The translations under genes were made by a program, and so were the position numbers. Shown piece after piece: positions 1 to 8,852 of a DNA stretch of 64,000 nucleotides. The notes below the pieces were generated by a model that did no database searches, was not told the DNA's origin, and saw only the letters and a program-made list of their open reading frames with translations. The DNA comes from Pandoraea pulmonicola. Lineage in GTDB: Bacteria; Pseudomonadota; Gammaproteobacteria; Burkholderiales; Burkholderiaceae. Position 1 is the stretch's first letter; every line of letters starts with the position of its first letter. Location of the stretch: positions 248,001 through 312,000 of the forward strand of contig NZ_CP010310.2 of NCBI RefSeq assembly GCF_000815105.2, in the 5' to 3' direction.

Positions 1-483
1 ATCTTCGACATCCACGGCTTCAATCTGAACGACAAGCTCGACATCGACCCGGACTTCCTCGCGGCGGACGATCACGACCACCACGACCACTCGCATTGCG
101 ATCACGATCACGGCAAGTGCGAGCACGAAGGACACGAGCATGGCCATGGACACGACCACGGACATCACCACCACGCCCATCACGACGACGCCATCAAGTC
201 GTTCGTCTTCCGTAGCGAACGGCAATTCGACCCGGCCAAGCTGGAGGACTTCCTCGGGAGCATCCTACAGGTGTACGGCGAACGCTTATTGCGTTATAAA
301 GGCGTATTAAACATGCGCGGCATCGACCGCCGGGTCGTGTTCCAGGGCGTCCATCAGATGATGGGCAGCGACGTGGGCGCGAAATGGCAGCCAGGGGAGA
401 CGCCGAACACCAAGATGGTGTTCATTGGCGCTGAGCTGCCGAAAGACATCATCCTGCAAGGGCTGGAACGCTGTCTGGTCTGA
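1..483 (+). CDS. CobW/COG0523-family GTPase metallochaperone, C-terminal part
   Basis: This is the 3' end of a gene that begins before the window. The frame opens at base 1 and stops at 481-483. It starts with a segment typical of CobW proteins just before the variable linker. A very His/Asp-rich loop follows at about 64-192, with runs such as HDHHDHSH and HGHDHGHHHHAHH. Then comes a CobW C-terminal domain containing RLLRYKGVLN and GVHQMMG. Family knowledge: COG0523 proteins are GTPases that deliver metal, mostly zinc, to client proteins, and the His-rich loop binds metal. The P-loop and GCxCC metal motif would lie upstream of the window. The gene sits just before a DksA with a degenerate zinc finger, and a zinc-type TonB receptor follows, which suggests a zinc role. 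The family is secure; the metal is inferred. Confidence 0.9.
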   Translation: MFDIHGFNLNDKLDIDPDFLAADDHDHHDHSHCDHDHGKCEHEGHEHGHGHDHGHHHHAHHDDAIKSFVFRSERQFDPAKLEDFLGSILQVYGERLLRYKGVLNMRGIDRRVVFQGVHQMMGSDVGAKWQPGETPNTKMVFIGAELPKDIILQGLERCLV

Positions 484-510
484 GCGGGACCGCCGAATCG
501 GGCAACGGGA

Positions 511-529
511 AAGCCCTTAACCAGGGCTT
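511..529 (+). terminator. Small hairpin after the CobW gene
   Basis: The arms AAGCCCT and AGGGCTT form a 7-bp stem with a 5-nt loop, 28 bases after the CobW stop codon. No T-run follows on the plus strand. It may be a weak terminator or processing hairpin. Confidence 0.3.
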
Positions 530-543
530 CCGGGCGATTCGGT

Positions 544-549
544 TACAAT
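544..549 (+). promoter_or_regulatory. Possible -10 box (TACAAT) upstream of dksA
   Basis: TACAAT resembles the sigma70 -10 hexamer and lies 68 bases before the chosen dksA start. No good -35 hexamer is seen 16-18 bases upstream, so the call rests on the -10 alone. Confidence 0.3.
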
Positions 550-617
550 ACCTGCCCACCGGGGCTGCCGCCAGCGAGCTGACGCGGCATTCCGGAGGGT
601 AGGCAGGGAGCACCGTC

Positions 618-1289
618 ATGGCCACCGCCTCTCGCAAGACTGCCACCGCAAGCCCCACGCGCCGGTCGGAACCGGCGACGGACGTGGTCGCCAAACGTGC
701 TCCAGCAGGCAAATCGAAGACGGGCGAGAAGGCCGCCGCCAAGAAGGGGCCACCCAAATCGTCCGGTAGGACCGTAACCCAAGAAGCCGCCCGCGGCATT
801 GCCGGTAAGCAGGACACCCCGCCCGCAGGGGCATCGCCGGACCATCCGAAAGAGACGCCACAGAAACCCATGAGCAAGCAACGACTTTTGACCGAGGACG
901 AAATTCTGAAGATGTCCGACAAGGACTATATGAACGAGGCGCAACTCGCCTTCTTCAAGAATCGTCTGGAAGCGCTGCAATCGGAAATTCTGAAAAACGC
1001 CGATCAAACGACCGAAAATCTGCGGGAAACCATTCTGGTCCCGGATCCGGCCGACCGTGCCACGATCGAGGAAGAGCATGCGCTCGAGCTGCGCACCCGC
1101 GACCGTGAGCGCAAGCTGCTCAAGAAGGTGCAGCAATCGCTGGCCCGCATCGAATCGGGCGAATACGGCTGGTGCGAAGAGACCGGCGAGCCGATCGGCG
1201 TCCCCCGTCTGCTCGCCCGCCCGACGGCCACCCTGTCGCTCGAAGCGCAGGAGCGCCGTGAACTGCGTCAGAAGCTGTTCGGCGACTGA
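618..1289 (+). CDS. dksA: RNA polymerase-binding transcription factor DksA, with N-terminal extension
   Basis: DksA binds the RNA polymerase secondary channel and works with ppGpp to reset rRNA and amino-acid gene transcription. Residues 85-223 (from the Met codon at 870) are a full-length DksA: coiled-coil region, then WCEETGEPIGVPRLLARPTA and TLSLEAQERRELRQKL. The four zinc-finger cysteines of E. coli DksA (CxxC-x17-CxxC) are reduced to Cys-Thr-Ser-Ala, so a standard zinc site cannot form. Residues 1-84 are a Lys/Ala/Pro-rich, probably disordered extension. The upstream start is chosen because AGGGAG lies in front of 618, whereas no ribosome-binding site precedes 870; a start at 870 would give the usual length of about 139 residues. 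A strong terminator follows. Confidence 0.92.
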   Translation: MATASRKTATASPTRRSEPATDVVAKRAPAGKSKTGEKAAAKKGPPKSSGRTVTQEAARGIAGKQDTPPAGASPDHPKETPQKPMSKQRLLTEDEILKMSDKDYMNEAQLAFFKNRLEALQSEILKNADQTTENLRETILVPDPADRATIEEEHALELRTRDRERKLLKKVQQSLARIESGEYGWCEETGEPIGVPRLLARPTATLSLEAQERRELRQKLFGD

Positions 1290-1352
1290 TCGCATTGCAG
1301 TCCCAGGCCCGGCGCCGCGCGGTGGCGGCACCCAGGGCCCCTCGGTTTGCGG

Positions 1353-1382
1353 AAGGCATGTCTTCATGACATGCCTTTTTTA
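1353..1382 (+). terminator. Rho-independent terminator of dksA
   Basis: GGCATGTC and GACATGCC form a perfect 8-bp stem with a 5-nt loop, followed by TTTTTT. It ends 93 bases after the dksA stop and makes an upstream start at 1347 for the next gene unlikely. Confidence 0.9.
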
Positions 1383-1507
1383 TTGGCGATGGATGTTCTC
1401 CGCTTCCCGACCCTTGGCGCCCGTCGGACCAGCGGCGGTCAGCGCCCGCCACTGTCGTTTGCGCGCAACGCCAGCAAAGCCTCGCGGGCATGGGAACTTT
1501 ATGGCAA

Positions 1508-1528
1508 AATTGCAACTCAGTTGCAATT
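1508..1528 (+). promoter_or_regulatory. Perfect 21-bp palindrome, probable metal-regulator operator
   Basis: The half-site AATTGCAACT is followed by one central C and then its exact reverse complement, a 10-1-10 palindrome. Its core is TGCAACT-C-AGTTGCA, the 7-1-7 layout used by Fur-superfamily dimers (Fur, Zur, Mur). It lies directly in front of the His-rich protein and TonB receptor genes in an otherwise GC-rich region. That Zur or another Fur-family protein binds it is inferred from architecture and neighbours; the bases differ from the textbook Zur box. Confidence 0.65.
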
Positions 1529-1538
1529 ACGTCGACCC

Positions 1539-2024
1539 ATGCGATCCACTGACTCCGTTTTCCGCCGATGGCGTGCGCAAACGCGCGCGCCGGCTGGCCG
1601 TGGGCGCAGCGTGTGGATGGCGTGGCTCATTGTGGCGCTGCTTTGCGTGCAGGTCTGGGGGCTGCAGCACGAGATCCTGCATGCTCGCTTGCTGTCGCAC
1701 GTGGCGGCGGCCGCCGACGCCGCGGGCGGCGATGCCTCGTACGACGCCGACGACCCGGACGATGCTGCCCACGCGGTAACGACAGCCGTCGCCGTCGTTG
1801 CGCCGAAGGCGGGCGCGCATGCTGCGCCGCTCGACTTCGACGTACATCATCACCATTGCCATCTGTTCGAAGGGGCGACGCTTGCGGCCACCATGGCCAC
1901 GGCGGCCTGGCACTGGGGCAGCGATGCTGTCGCCCATGACACACCGCCGCGCGCCACCGGCCGCGCGCATGCCAGTGCAACGCGTCTGCCTTTCGAGTCT
2001 CGCGCCCCGCCTGTCACGGTGTGA
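1539..2024 (+). CDS. Small membrane-anchored His-rich protein of unknown function
   Basis: With the start at 1539 the protein has 161 residues: a basic N-terminus, one hydrophobic segment (about residues 27-41), then an Ala/Asp-rich stretch and a metal-ligand cluster HHHHCH at residues 103-108. This looks like an exported or membrane-anchored domain that could hold a metal ion outside the cytoplasm. I do not recognise the family; small proteins of this kind (DUF2946-like) often precede TonB-dependent metal receptors, which is the arrangement here. The start is uncertain: the ATG at 1539 lacks a ribosome-binding site and lies only 10 bases after the palindrome, and an alternative ATG is at 1618. 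A role in zinc or copper capture with the receptor is inference. Confidence 0.6.
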   Translation: MRSTDSVFRRWRAQTRAPAGRGRSVWMAWLIVALLCVQVWGLQHEILHARLLSHVAAAADAAGGDASYDADDPDDAAHAVTTAVAVVAPKAGAHAAPLDFDVHHHHCHLFEGATLAATMATAAWHWGSDAVAHDTPPRATGRAHASATRLPFESRAPPVTV

Positions 2025-2213
2025 CATCACGCGCTCCTCGCGCGAATCCCGTTGCTGAATCCATGTGCCTCGCCGCCTGCGGGCGGGCGACGGCCGTGTG
2101 TTGTCCGTGCGTCACGCGCGCGGACCGGGATTCGTTCACGCCGACTCACGGGGAAACCGGAGGACGTCCGAGGGACGACGTTTTCCGCCCAGACCAACAG
2201 AACTCGAACCGAC

Positions 2214-4397
2214 ATGGCAATCTCTTCAACCCACGCCGCCCAGGCACCTATCGGCGAACACGCGTCGTCTTCGGCGCTTTCCACCACCCGCACCACTCGC
2301 GTCGCTCGCACTCCCCGCCCAGCCTTCCTGCGCCCCGCACCGCTGCCGTTGGCCACGGCGATGACCTTCGCCGCGCTGGCGACGGCGAGCCTGTGCGCGC
2401 AGGCACAGGACGCCGCGACTCCGGCACCCGCCGCCGTGGCCGACACCGCCCCGCCCATCACACTGCCGGGCACGTTCGTCACCGGCAATCCGCTCGGACG
2501 CGCCGCCGCCGAGCTGACCGTGCCCGTCACCGAACTCGACGGTCGCGCGCTCGCGCTGCGCCGCGCGACCACGCTCGGCGAGACGCTCGACGGTCTGCCG
2601 GGCGTCTCGGCCACGTCGTACGGACCGAACGTGAGCCGTCCGATCATTCGCGGCCTGGACGGCGACCGCATCCGCGTGCTGCAGAACGGCACCGCCGCGC
2701 TCGACGCCTCGTCGCTTTCCTACGATCATGCGGTGGCGCAGGACCCGCTCACCATCGAGCGCGTGGAGATCGTGCGCGGTCCGGCGGCGCTGCTCTACGG
2801 CGGCAACGCCGTGGGCGGCGTCGTCAACACCATCGACAACCGCATTCCGAAAGCGCCCATCGAAGGGATTTCGGGGGCGACGGATTTCAGCTACGGTGGC
2901 GCGAATCGCGAGCGGGCCGGTGCGGCGCTGCTCGAATTCGGCGCCGGCCAGTTCGCCTTCCACGTGGATGGTTTCGCGCGCAAGAGTGCCGATCTGCGCA
3001 TTCCGGGCTTCGCTCATTCGGCGCGCCAGCGTGCGCTCGACGGCGACGACGCACCGCAAGCCTCGGGCACGCTACCCAACAGCAATGGACAGGCGAGCGG
3101 CGCCGCGGTCGGTGCGTCGTGGACGTGGGCGAACGGCTACACCGGTCTGTCCTACTCCGGCTACGACACCGACTACGGCACGGTGGCCGAGGCCGACACG
3201 CGCATCCGTCTGCGCCAGCAGCGTCTCGCGCTCGCGAGCGAGGTGCGCGAGCTGAGCGGGCCGTTCACCGCGCTCAAGTTCAATTTTGGCTACACCGATT
3301 ACGAACACAAGGAAATCGAGAACGGCCAGACGGGGACGACATTCAAGAACCACGGCTACGAGGGCCGCATCGAAGCGCGTCACGCGAAGATCGGCCCGCT
3401 CGAAGGGGCGGTCGGCGTGCAGTTCTCGCAGAACACGTTCTCCGCGCTGGGGGAGGAAGCGTTCGTGCCGAAGAGCGACACGACCAACGTCGCGCTGTTC
3501 GCGCTGGAAGAGTGGGCGGTGAATCAGGCGGTGAAGCTCTCGTTCGGCGCGCGCATCGAACATTCGCGCGTGAAGCCGTCGGCCGGCGGCAACGAACGTT
3601 TCGACAACCTGCCCACGCGCAACTTCACGCCGGGCAGCCTGTCGGCGGGCGCCGTCTTCGCGCTGGCGCCGAAGTGGTCGGTGGCGCTCAACACGTCGTA
3701 CACCGAGCGCGCGCCCACGTTCTACGAGCTTTACGCGAACGGCCCGCACCTCGCGACCGGCGTATGGGAAATCGGCAGCCCGCAGGCCAGCCTCGAAAAG
3801 GCCTTCTCGACGGACGTCTCGCTGCGTTACGAGAATGGCCCGAACAAGGGCAGCGTCGGGCTGTTCTACAGCCGTTTCTCCAACTTCATCGCACTGGAGA
3901 ACACCGGCCTCACGCGCGAGTTGGACGATCGCAACCTGCCGGTCTATCAATACGCGGGCGTGCCCGCCGAGCTGTACGGCGTGGAAGCCGAGGGTCGCGC
4001 GCGTGTCTGGCAGGGCTACGGCAATCTCGACGTGGAACTGCGCGGCGACTACACCATCGGCCGCAATCGCGACACGGGCGAGCCGCTGCCGCGCATCGCG
4101 CCGTTGCGCCTGACGGCGGCGCTCGTCTACGGTCTGGGCCATTGGGGCGCGCGCCTGGAAATGGTGCACGCGAGCAACCAGGCCCGCGTGCCCGTCAACG
4201 ACCTGCCGACCGACGGCTACACCACGCTGGGCGCCGCGCTTACCTATCAGTTCAAGGCGGGCGGCGCGCAGTGGCTGGCCTATCTGAAGGGCGAGAACCT
4301 GACGAACCAGCAAGTGCGGCTGGCCAGCTCGGTGCTGCGCGACATCGCGCCGCAGGGCGGGCGCTCGGTTCGCGTCGGTTTGCGTACCACTTTCTAA
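2214..4397 (+). CDS. TonB-dependent outer-membrane receptor, ZnuD-like
   Basis: A 727-residue outer-membrane receptor that would import a metal or metal complex using TonB energy. The N-terminus is a long signal region with the hydrophobic core [21 protein letters not shown]. The plug domain shows [25 protein letters not shown] written as two pieces, [12 protein letters not shown] and [11 protein letters not shown], and [22 protein letters not shown], of which [11 protein letters not shown] is the key part. The barrel ends in Phe (RVGLRTTF), as expected for BAM-dependent insertion. In the barrel the protein resembles zinc receptors of the ZnuD group from memory. The reading frame is open from 2052, but that start would put 54 atypical residues before the signal; 2214 is chosen although its ribosome-binding site is poor. 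The upstream His-rich gene and palindrome support metal regulation. Confidence 0.85.
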   Translation: MAISSTHAAQAPIGEHASSSALSTTRTTRVARTPRPAFLRPAPLPLATAMTFAALATASLCAQAQDAATPAPAAVADTAPPITLPGTFVTGNPLGRAAAELTVPVTELDGRALALRRATTLGETLDGLPGVSATSYGPNVSRPIIRGLDGDRIRVLQNGTAALDASSLSYDHAVAQDPLTIERVEIVRGPAALLYGGNAVGGVVNTIDNRIPKAPIEGISGATDFSYGGANRERAGAALLEFGAGQFAFHVDGFARKSADLRIPGFAHSARQRALDGDDAPQASGTLPNSNGQASGAAVGASWTWANGYTGLSYSGYDTDYGTVAEADTRIRLRQQRLALASEVRELSGPFTALKFNFGYTDYEHKEIENGQTGTTFKNHGYEGRIEARHAKIGPLEGAVGVQFSQNTFSALGEEAFVPKSDTTNVALFALEEWAVNQAVKLSFGARIEHSRVKPSAGGNERFDNLPTRNFTPGSLSAGAVFALAPKWSVALNTSYTERAPTFYELYANGPHLATGVWEIGSPQASLEKAFSTDVSLRYENGPNKGSVGLFYSRFSNFIALENTGLTRELDDRNLPVYQYAGVPAELYGVEAEGRARVWQGYGNLDVELRGDYTIGRNRDTGEPLPRIAPLRLTAALVYGLGHWGARLEMVHASNQARVPVNDLPTDGYTTLGAALTYQFKAGGAQWLAYLKGENLTNQQVRLASSVLRDIAPQGGRSVRVGLRTTF

Positions 4398-4417
4398 GCA
4401 CCAACCCACCGCAAAAT

Positions 4418-4444
4418 CGAGGCAATTTCCGAGAAATTACCTCG
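4418..4444 (+). terminator. Hairpin after the TonB receptor gene, possible terminator
   Basis: CGAGGCAATTT and AAATTACCTCG pair over 11 bp with one mismatch around a 5-nt loop, starting 21 bases after the receptor stop. No long T-run follows, so terminator strength is doubtful. The rest of 4398-4686 holds this hairpin and the hslV promoter candidate. Confidence 0.45.
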
Positions 4445-4554
4445 TATCATCGGAGTCGCGCGGCGTCATGCCGCGCGAACGCCACGATCCATGCCGCATT
4501 GCACGGCATCGGCCGATGTCGCGGGGCGGCGCCTGTCCGCCCCCGTCGACGCCT

Positions 4555-4580
4555 CTTGATATTCTTTTGATTGCCCTAAA
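4555..4580 (+). promoter_or_regulatory. Possible sigma32 (heat-shock) promoter for hslVU
   Basis: CTTGAT, 13 bases, then CCCTAAA resembles the sigma32 consensus CTTGAAA-N12-14-CCCCAT. It lies about 105 bases before hslV. hslVU is a sigma32 operon in E. coli, so the match is expected, but the -10 part is imperfect. Confidence 0.5.
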
Positions 4581-4686
4581 CTACAGTGACGTCTCGCCCG
4601 GTCGGGCGCGTCGTCTCCGTCGTGGGACGCGCGAGACGTCCGGGCCAATCGTTACGGGGCGCACCGCCCCCGGAAAAGGAACAGGC

Positions 4687-5238
4687 ATGGAGCAATATCA
4701 CGGCACCACCATCGTCTCCGTTCGGCGTGGCGAGCAGGTCGCGCTCGGCGGCGACGGACAGGTTACGCTCGGCAACATCGTGATGAAGGGCACCGCGCGC
4801 AAGGTGCGCACGATTTACGACGGCAAGGTCATGGTCGGCTTCGCCGGCGCCACGGCCGACGCGTTCTCGCTGCTCGACCGCTTCGAGGCGAAACTGCAGA
4901 AGCATCAGGGCCATCTGACGCGCTCGGCCGTGGAACTCGCCAAGGACTGGCGTACCGACCGCATGCTGCGCCGGCTCGAGGCGATGATGATCGTCGCCGA
5001 CGCCGAGACCACGCTGGTCATCACCGGCAACGGTGACGTGCTCGATCCGGAAGGCGGCGTCGCGGCCATCGGTTCGGGCGGTTCGTATGCGCAGGCGGCG
5101 GCGCGTGCCCTCGTCGAGAACACGGACCTCACGCCGGCCGAGATCGTGAAGAAGGCCCTCTCGATCGCGGGCGAAATGTGCATTTACACGAACGGCAACC
5201 ACATCATCGAATCGCTGCCGCCGAAGGCGGCGAAGTGA
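4687..5238 (+). CDS. hslV: ATP-dependent protease peptidase subunit HslV (ClpQ)
   Basis: HslV is the proteasome-like threonine peptidase that forms two stacked hexamers and degrades proteins unfolded by HslU. The 183-residue product begins [15 protein letters not shown]. coli HslV starts M-TTIVSVRR, so here a six-residue leader (MEQYHG) must be removed to expose catalytic Thr7. [28 protein letters not shown] and the C-terminal [13 protein letters not shown] are family hallmarks. The start at 4687 is supported by AAGGAA eight bases upstream. hslU follows 117 bases later on the same strand, as in most bacteria. Heat-shock control is likely from the upstream promoter candidate. Confidence 0.97.
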   Translation: MEQYHGTTIVSVRRGEQVALGGDGQVTLGNIVMKGTARKVRTIYDGKVMVGFAGATADAFSLLDRFEAKLQKHQGHLTRSAVELAKDWRTDRMLRRLEAMMIVADAETTLVITGNGDVLDPEGGVAAIGSGGSYAQAAARALVENTDLTPAEIVKKALSIAGEMCIYTNGNHIIESLPPKAAK

Positions 5239-5355
5239 CGACGGACGACGCGCGCGCCGCGGCGGGTGGACTCCTGCGGCGCGACCTGCCGGCCGGTGCA
5301 TGACCGGCCGGGCGTCCCCTTCCTTGCGAACCGAACCCCTAATCTGGCTAACGTC

Positions 5356-6714
5356 ATGACCCATATGACCCCCTCCGAGATCGTTTCCGAGCTCGACAAG
5401 CACATCATCGGCCAGCACAAGGCCAAGAAGGCCGTTGCGGTGGCATTGCGCAATCGCTGGCGCCGTCAGCAGGTGGCCGAGCCCCTGCGTCAGGAAATTA
5501 CGCCGAAGAACATTCTGATGATCGGTCCGACCGGCGTCGGCAAGACCGAGATCGCGCGCCGTCTGGCCAAGCTGGCCGACGCGCCGTTCATCAAGGTCGA
5601 GGCGACCAAGTTCACCGAAGTCGGCTACGTGGGCCGCGACGTGGACAGTATCGTGCGCGACCTCGCGGAGATCGCGATCAAGCAAACGCGTGAAGCCGAA
5701 ATGAAGAAGGTGCGCACCAAGGCCGAGGACCGCGCCGAGGATCGCATTCTCGATCTGCTGCTGCCGACCGGACGCGAATCGCCGCGCGACATCCGTTTCG
5801 GCTCGGCCGCGCATGACAGCGACGCCGGCACGGAAGACAACGCCACGCGCCAGACCTTCCGCAAGCGTCTGCGCGAAGGTCAGCTCGACGACAAGGAAAT
5901 CGAGCTCGAAGTGGAAATCCCGGTGCAGGGCATGGAAATCATGGGCCCGCCCGGAATGGAAGAAATGACCGAGCAGATCAAGGGCATGTTCGCGAATCTG
6001 GGCAACCAGAAGAAGAAGCGTCAGAAGCTCAAGATCAAGGAGGCGCTCAAGATCCTGACCGACGAAGAAGCGTCGAAAATGCTCAACGACGAAGAGGTCA
6101 AGCAACTGGCGTTGCGCAACGTCGAGCAGAACGGCATCGTGTTCCTCGACGAGATCGACAAGATCGCCACGCGCAGCGAAGTGGGCGGCAGCGACGTGTC
6201 GCGTCAGGGCGTGCAGCGCGACCTGCTGCCGCTCGTCGAAGGCACGACCGTGAGCACCAAGTTCGGCATGATCAAGACGGACCACATCCTGTTCATCGCG
6301 AGCGGGGCGTTCCATCTGGCCAAGCCGAGCGATCTGATTCCGGAACTGCAAGGCCGCTTCCCGATTCGTGTCGAACTCGAATCGCTGTCGGTCGAGGACT
6401 TCGAAGCCATCCTGACGCAAACGGACGCGAGCCTCGTGAAGCAATATCAGGCGCTGCTCGCCACCGAAGACGTGAAGCTCGAATTCGCGCAGGACGGTAT
6501 CAAGCGCCTGGCGGAGATCGCGTTCTCGGTCAACGAGAAGACGGAGAACATCGGTGCACGCCGCCTGTACACCGTCATCGAGAAGCTGCTCGAGGACATC
6601 TCGTACAACGCGGGTAAGCAGTCGAACGAAGTGGTGACGATCGACGCCGACTATGTCAATCGCTTCCTCGGCGAAGTGGCGCAGAACGAGGATCTGTCGC
6701 GCTACGTGTTGTAA
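5356..6714 (+). CDS. hslU: ATP-dependent protease ATPase subunit HslU (ClpY)
   Basis: HslU is the AAA+ hexameric unfoldase that feeds substrates to HslV. The 452-residue protein has Walker [10 protein letters not shown] (about 57-65), Walker [11 protein letters not shown], an I-domain insertion rich in charged residues between them, sensor motifs in the C-terminal part ([13 protein letters not shown]), and the C-terminal tail DLSRYVL that docks into HslV. Length matches the family (443 in E. coli). The start at 5356 gives [10 protein letters not shown]; the second Met at 5365 is an alternative and neither has a strong ribosome-binding site. The gene ends at a bidirectional terminator facing regA. 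Confidence 0.97.
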   Translation: MTHMTPSEIVSELDKHIIGQHKAKKAVAVALRNRWRRQQVAEPLRQEITPKNILMIGPTGVGKTEIARRLAKLADAPFIKVEATKFTEVGYVGRDVDSIVRDLAEIAIKQTREAEMKKVRTKAEDRAEDRILDLLLPTGRESPRDIRFGSAAHDSDAGTEDNATRQTFRKRLREGQLDDKEIELEVEIPVQGMEIMGPPGMEEMTEQIKGMFANLGNQKKKRQKLKIKEALKILTDEEASKMLNDEEVKQLALRNVEQNGIVFLDEIDKIATRSEVGGSDVSRQGVQRDLLPLVEGTTVSTKFGMIKTDHILFIASGAFHLAKPSDLIPELQGRFPIRVELESLSVEDFEAILTQTDASLVKQYQALLATEDVKLEFAQDGIKRLAEIAFSVNEKTENIGARRLYTVIEKLLEDISYNAGKQSNEVVTIDADYVNRFLGEVAQNEDLSRYVL

Positions 6715-6733
6715 GCCATCGGTGGTGGACGTG

Positions 6734-6759
6734 AAAAAAGGCCCTTCGGGGCCTTTTTT
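6734..6759. terminator. Bidirectional rho-independent terminator between hslU and regA
   Basis: AAAAAAGGCCC-TTCG-GGGCCTTTTTT forms a GC stem with a UUCG loop flanked by A- and T-runs. It can therefore terminate hslU on the plus strand and regA on the minus strand. Confidence 0.93.
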
Positions 6760-6793
6760 CGTCTGGCGTTCACCGTTCGCTGTCGTTGCCGGC

Positions 6794-7336
6794 TCACTGC
6801 TTGACCGGCCGCTTGAGCAGCTTGCGCTGGAGCGTGCGGCGATGCATGTTCAGCGCGCGCGCCGTGGCGGAGATGTTGCCGTTGTGCTCCGCGAGCACGC
6901 GCTGGATATGCTCCCATTCGAGCCGCGCAACGGAGAGCGGCGACGGGTTTTCGATCGCTTCGTCGGCCTGCGTCTCGCTCGCGTCGCTGCGCAGCGATGC
7001 GAGGATGGTATCGGCGTTGGCCGGCTTGGCGAGGTAGTTGTCCGCGCCGTCCTTGACCGCTTGCACGGCGGTGGCGATGCTCGCATAGCCGGTCAGTACG
7101 AGCATGCGTGCTTTCGGCTGCAGGGCGCGCAGCGGCGCGATGAGCGGCAGCCCCGAGTCGTGGCCCAGGTGCAGGTCGACCGAGATCAGGTCGAACTGGC
7201 GCGTGCGTGCCGCCAGCAGTGCCGCTGCGCTGTCGCCGGCGATCTGCACGTCGTAGCCGCGCCGCGTCAATGCGCGGGCGAGCGTTTCGGCGAAGACGAC
7301 ATCGTCGTCGATGAGAAGGAAGTGGGAGGCGTTCAT
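6794..7336 (-). CDS. regA: Redox response regulator, RegA/PrrA/ActR family
   Basis: A 180-residue DNA-binding response regulator. The receiver domain has the acidic pair DDD at 10-12, phospho-acceptor Asp54 (SVDLHLG), Thr82 and Lys104 (LAKPANADT, with the conserved KP). The C-terminal Fis-type helix-turn-helix is NISATARALNMHRRTLQRKL. Two-domain length and the MHRRTLQRKL ending are typical of RegA/PrrA regulators, which switch respiration, nitrogen and carbon genes with redox state. The start codon overlaps the stop of the upstream sensor kinase gene by 4 bases, so the pair is translationally coupled. Confidence 0.93.
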   Translation of the reverse strand: MNASHFLLIDDDVVFAETLARALTRRGYDVQIAGDSAAALLAARTRQFDLISVDLHLGHDSGLPLIAPLRALQPKARMLVLTGYASIATAVQAVKDGADNYLAKPANADTILASLRSDASETQADEAIENPSPLSVARLEWEHIQRVLAEHNGNISATARALNMHRRTLQRKLLKRPVKQ

Positions 7337-8601
7337 GTCTGGCTCCGCGAACCGAAGAAGAAGGTGGCCATCGGCAGGCGCAACTCGGCGCGCGTGCCCG
7401 TCGGCGTGTTGGGGGTGAGGTCGATGTCGCCGCCGAGCCGCTGTGCGCTGGCGAAAGCCAGATACAACCCCATGCCGTGCCCGCCGTGCGTGCTCATGAC
7501 AGGCGAGGTACCCAGCCGCGTGCGCAGCTCGGCGCTCATGCCGGGACCTTCGTCGCACACCGTGAAACGCACGTCGTCCGGCGTGACGGCGACCTCCAGC
7601 GTGACCGACGACGGGCTGAAGTACGCCGCGTTGTCCAGCAGGATCGTGAGGACCTGGCCGACTTGCACGGTGTCCTCGATGCGCGCGGTCAAGTGCGGCG
7701 GCACGTGCAACTGGAACTGCACCTGCGGATGGCGCAGACGCCACTGCGTCGTGAAGGCCGGCAACCATTCGGCCAGCGGCTGACGCACCGGCGCGGCCGC
7801 GCGCGTCTGCACGTGACCGATGGCGCTCTTGCACAGTGCGATCTGCTGCTCGAGTGTCTGGAGATCCGGCTCGAAGGGTTTCAGCGCGGTGTTGCCCCGA
7901 CTCTCGCTGCGCAACTCGCCGACGACCACCGCCATGGTCGAGAGCGGCGTGCCCAGTTCGTGCGCCACGCTCGCGGCCTGGGCGCCGAGCGCGGCCATGC
8001 GTTCGTCGCGCAGCAGCCGTTGTTCGGCGCGGGCGAGCTGGGCATCCCGGGCGCGCAGCGCACGCGACATCCGCGAGACGAACCATGCGATCACGAGCAC
8101 GCTCACCACGAAGTTCACCCACATGCCCGCCAGATGCAGACGCAGCAGATTGCCCGGATCGGCCAGATCGAGCGGCACGTACTGGAAGTTCAGTGCGCCG
8201 TAGGCGACCAGCGAGAGCAGGGCGAGTTGCGACGCGTTGCGCCACGGCAGCACGGCGGCGGCGATCGCGAGCCCCGGCAGGAAGAGCGAGACGAAGGGAT
8301 TGGTCGCGCCGCCGGAAAAGAAGAGCAGCGCCGTGAGCGCGGCCAGATCGACGAGCAGTTGTCCCATCAGATCGAGATCCGTGCGACGCTTGGCCCGCTC
8401 CACACCGCTGCGTGCACGCACCCACGTGAGCACGTTGAACAGCACTTCGAGCGCGACGATGGTGAGCATCGGCTCGAGCGGCAGACGTACGCCGAGCCAG
8501 AGCTGCGCCACGCCGATGGTCGCCAACTGGCCGACGATGGCCAGGCAACGCAGCCAGAAAAGCTGGACGACGTTGGTTCGCTCGATAGGGAAATGAGTCA
8601 T
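7333..8601 (-). CDS. regB: Redox sensor histidine kinase, RegB/PrrB/ActS family
   Basis: A membrane sensor kinase of 422 residues starting MTHFPIERTN. About six hydrophobic segments fill residues 12-178. The periplasmic loop has GGATNPF (97-103), the quinone-sensing GGxxNPF motif of RegB. The H-box is VAHELGTPLS with phospho-acceptor His214. Cys257 in ALCKSAIGHV matches the redox-active cysteine of RegB. The ATPase domain ends the protein (LLDNAAYFSPSS, DEGPGMS, GHGMGLYLA). It would phosphorylate RegA, encoded immediately downstream with a 4-base overlap. The frame is open further upstream to 8814, but the Met at 8601 gives the family's usual N-terminus. Confidence 0.94.
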   Translation of the reverse strand: MTHFPIERTNVVQLFWLRCLAIVGQLATIGVAQLWLGVRLPLEPMLTIVALEVLFNVLTWVRARSGVERAKRRTDLDLMGQLLVDLAALTALLFFSGGATNPFVSLFLPGLAIAAAVLPWRNASQLALLSLVAYGALNFQYVPLDLADPGNLLRLHLAGMWVNFVVSVLVIAWFVSRMSRALRARDAQLARAEQRLLRDERMAALGAQAASVAHELGTPLSTMAVVVGELRSESRGNTALKPFEPDLQTLEQQIALCKSAIGHVQTRAAAPVRQPLAEWLPAFTTQWRLRHPQVQFQLHVPPHLTARIEDTVQVGQVLTILLDNAAYFSPSSVTLEVAVTPDDVRFTVCDEGPGMSAELRTRLGTSPVMSTHGGHGMGLYLAFASAQRLGGDIDLTPNTPTGTRAELRLPMATFFFGSRSQT

Positions 8602-8852
8602 CCGACAAGTGTACCAAGTCCGGGTCACGCGCCATCCGGCCGCGCCCGTCGCTGCGACACTCTGCCGCATGGCGCAATGCCGGGCATGATGGTGACGCGC
8701 GCACACGGCGCGCGGCGCAAGACTACAATGGTTGTCCACGTCGCGCGCGACCGGCGTCGCGCAGTGGCTCACGTGAGCGCGGCATCGTGTCGCGCGACGA
8801 CTCATGCGATACATGGCGGACGTCCGTTCGCCGACAACGACAAGGAGTTTGC

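Noticed and set aside
1347..1538. An upstream start at 1347 for the His-rich protein
   Set aside because: It would lie inside the dksA terminator and before the palindrome, so that segment is unlikely to be translated.
2021..4570. An 849-residue plus-strand frame over the TonB receptor gene
   Set aside because: It is in the wrong frame relative to the receptor and is dominated by Arg, Gly and Ala; the receptor frame has clear plug and barrel motifs.
4576..6444. A 622-residue open frame antisense to hslV and hslU
   Set aside because: It mirrors two certain genes, and its composition (Leu, Arg, His, Asp) is that of a reverse-complement shadow.
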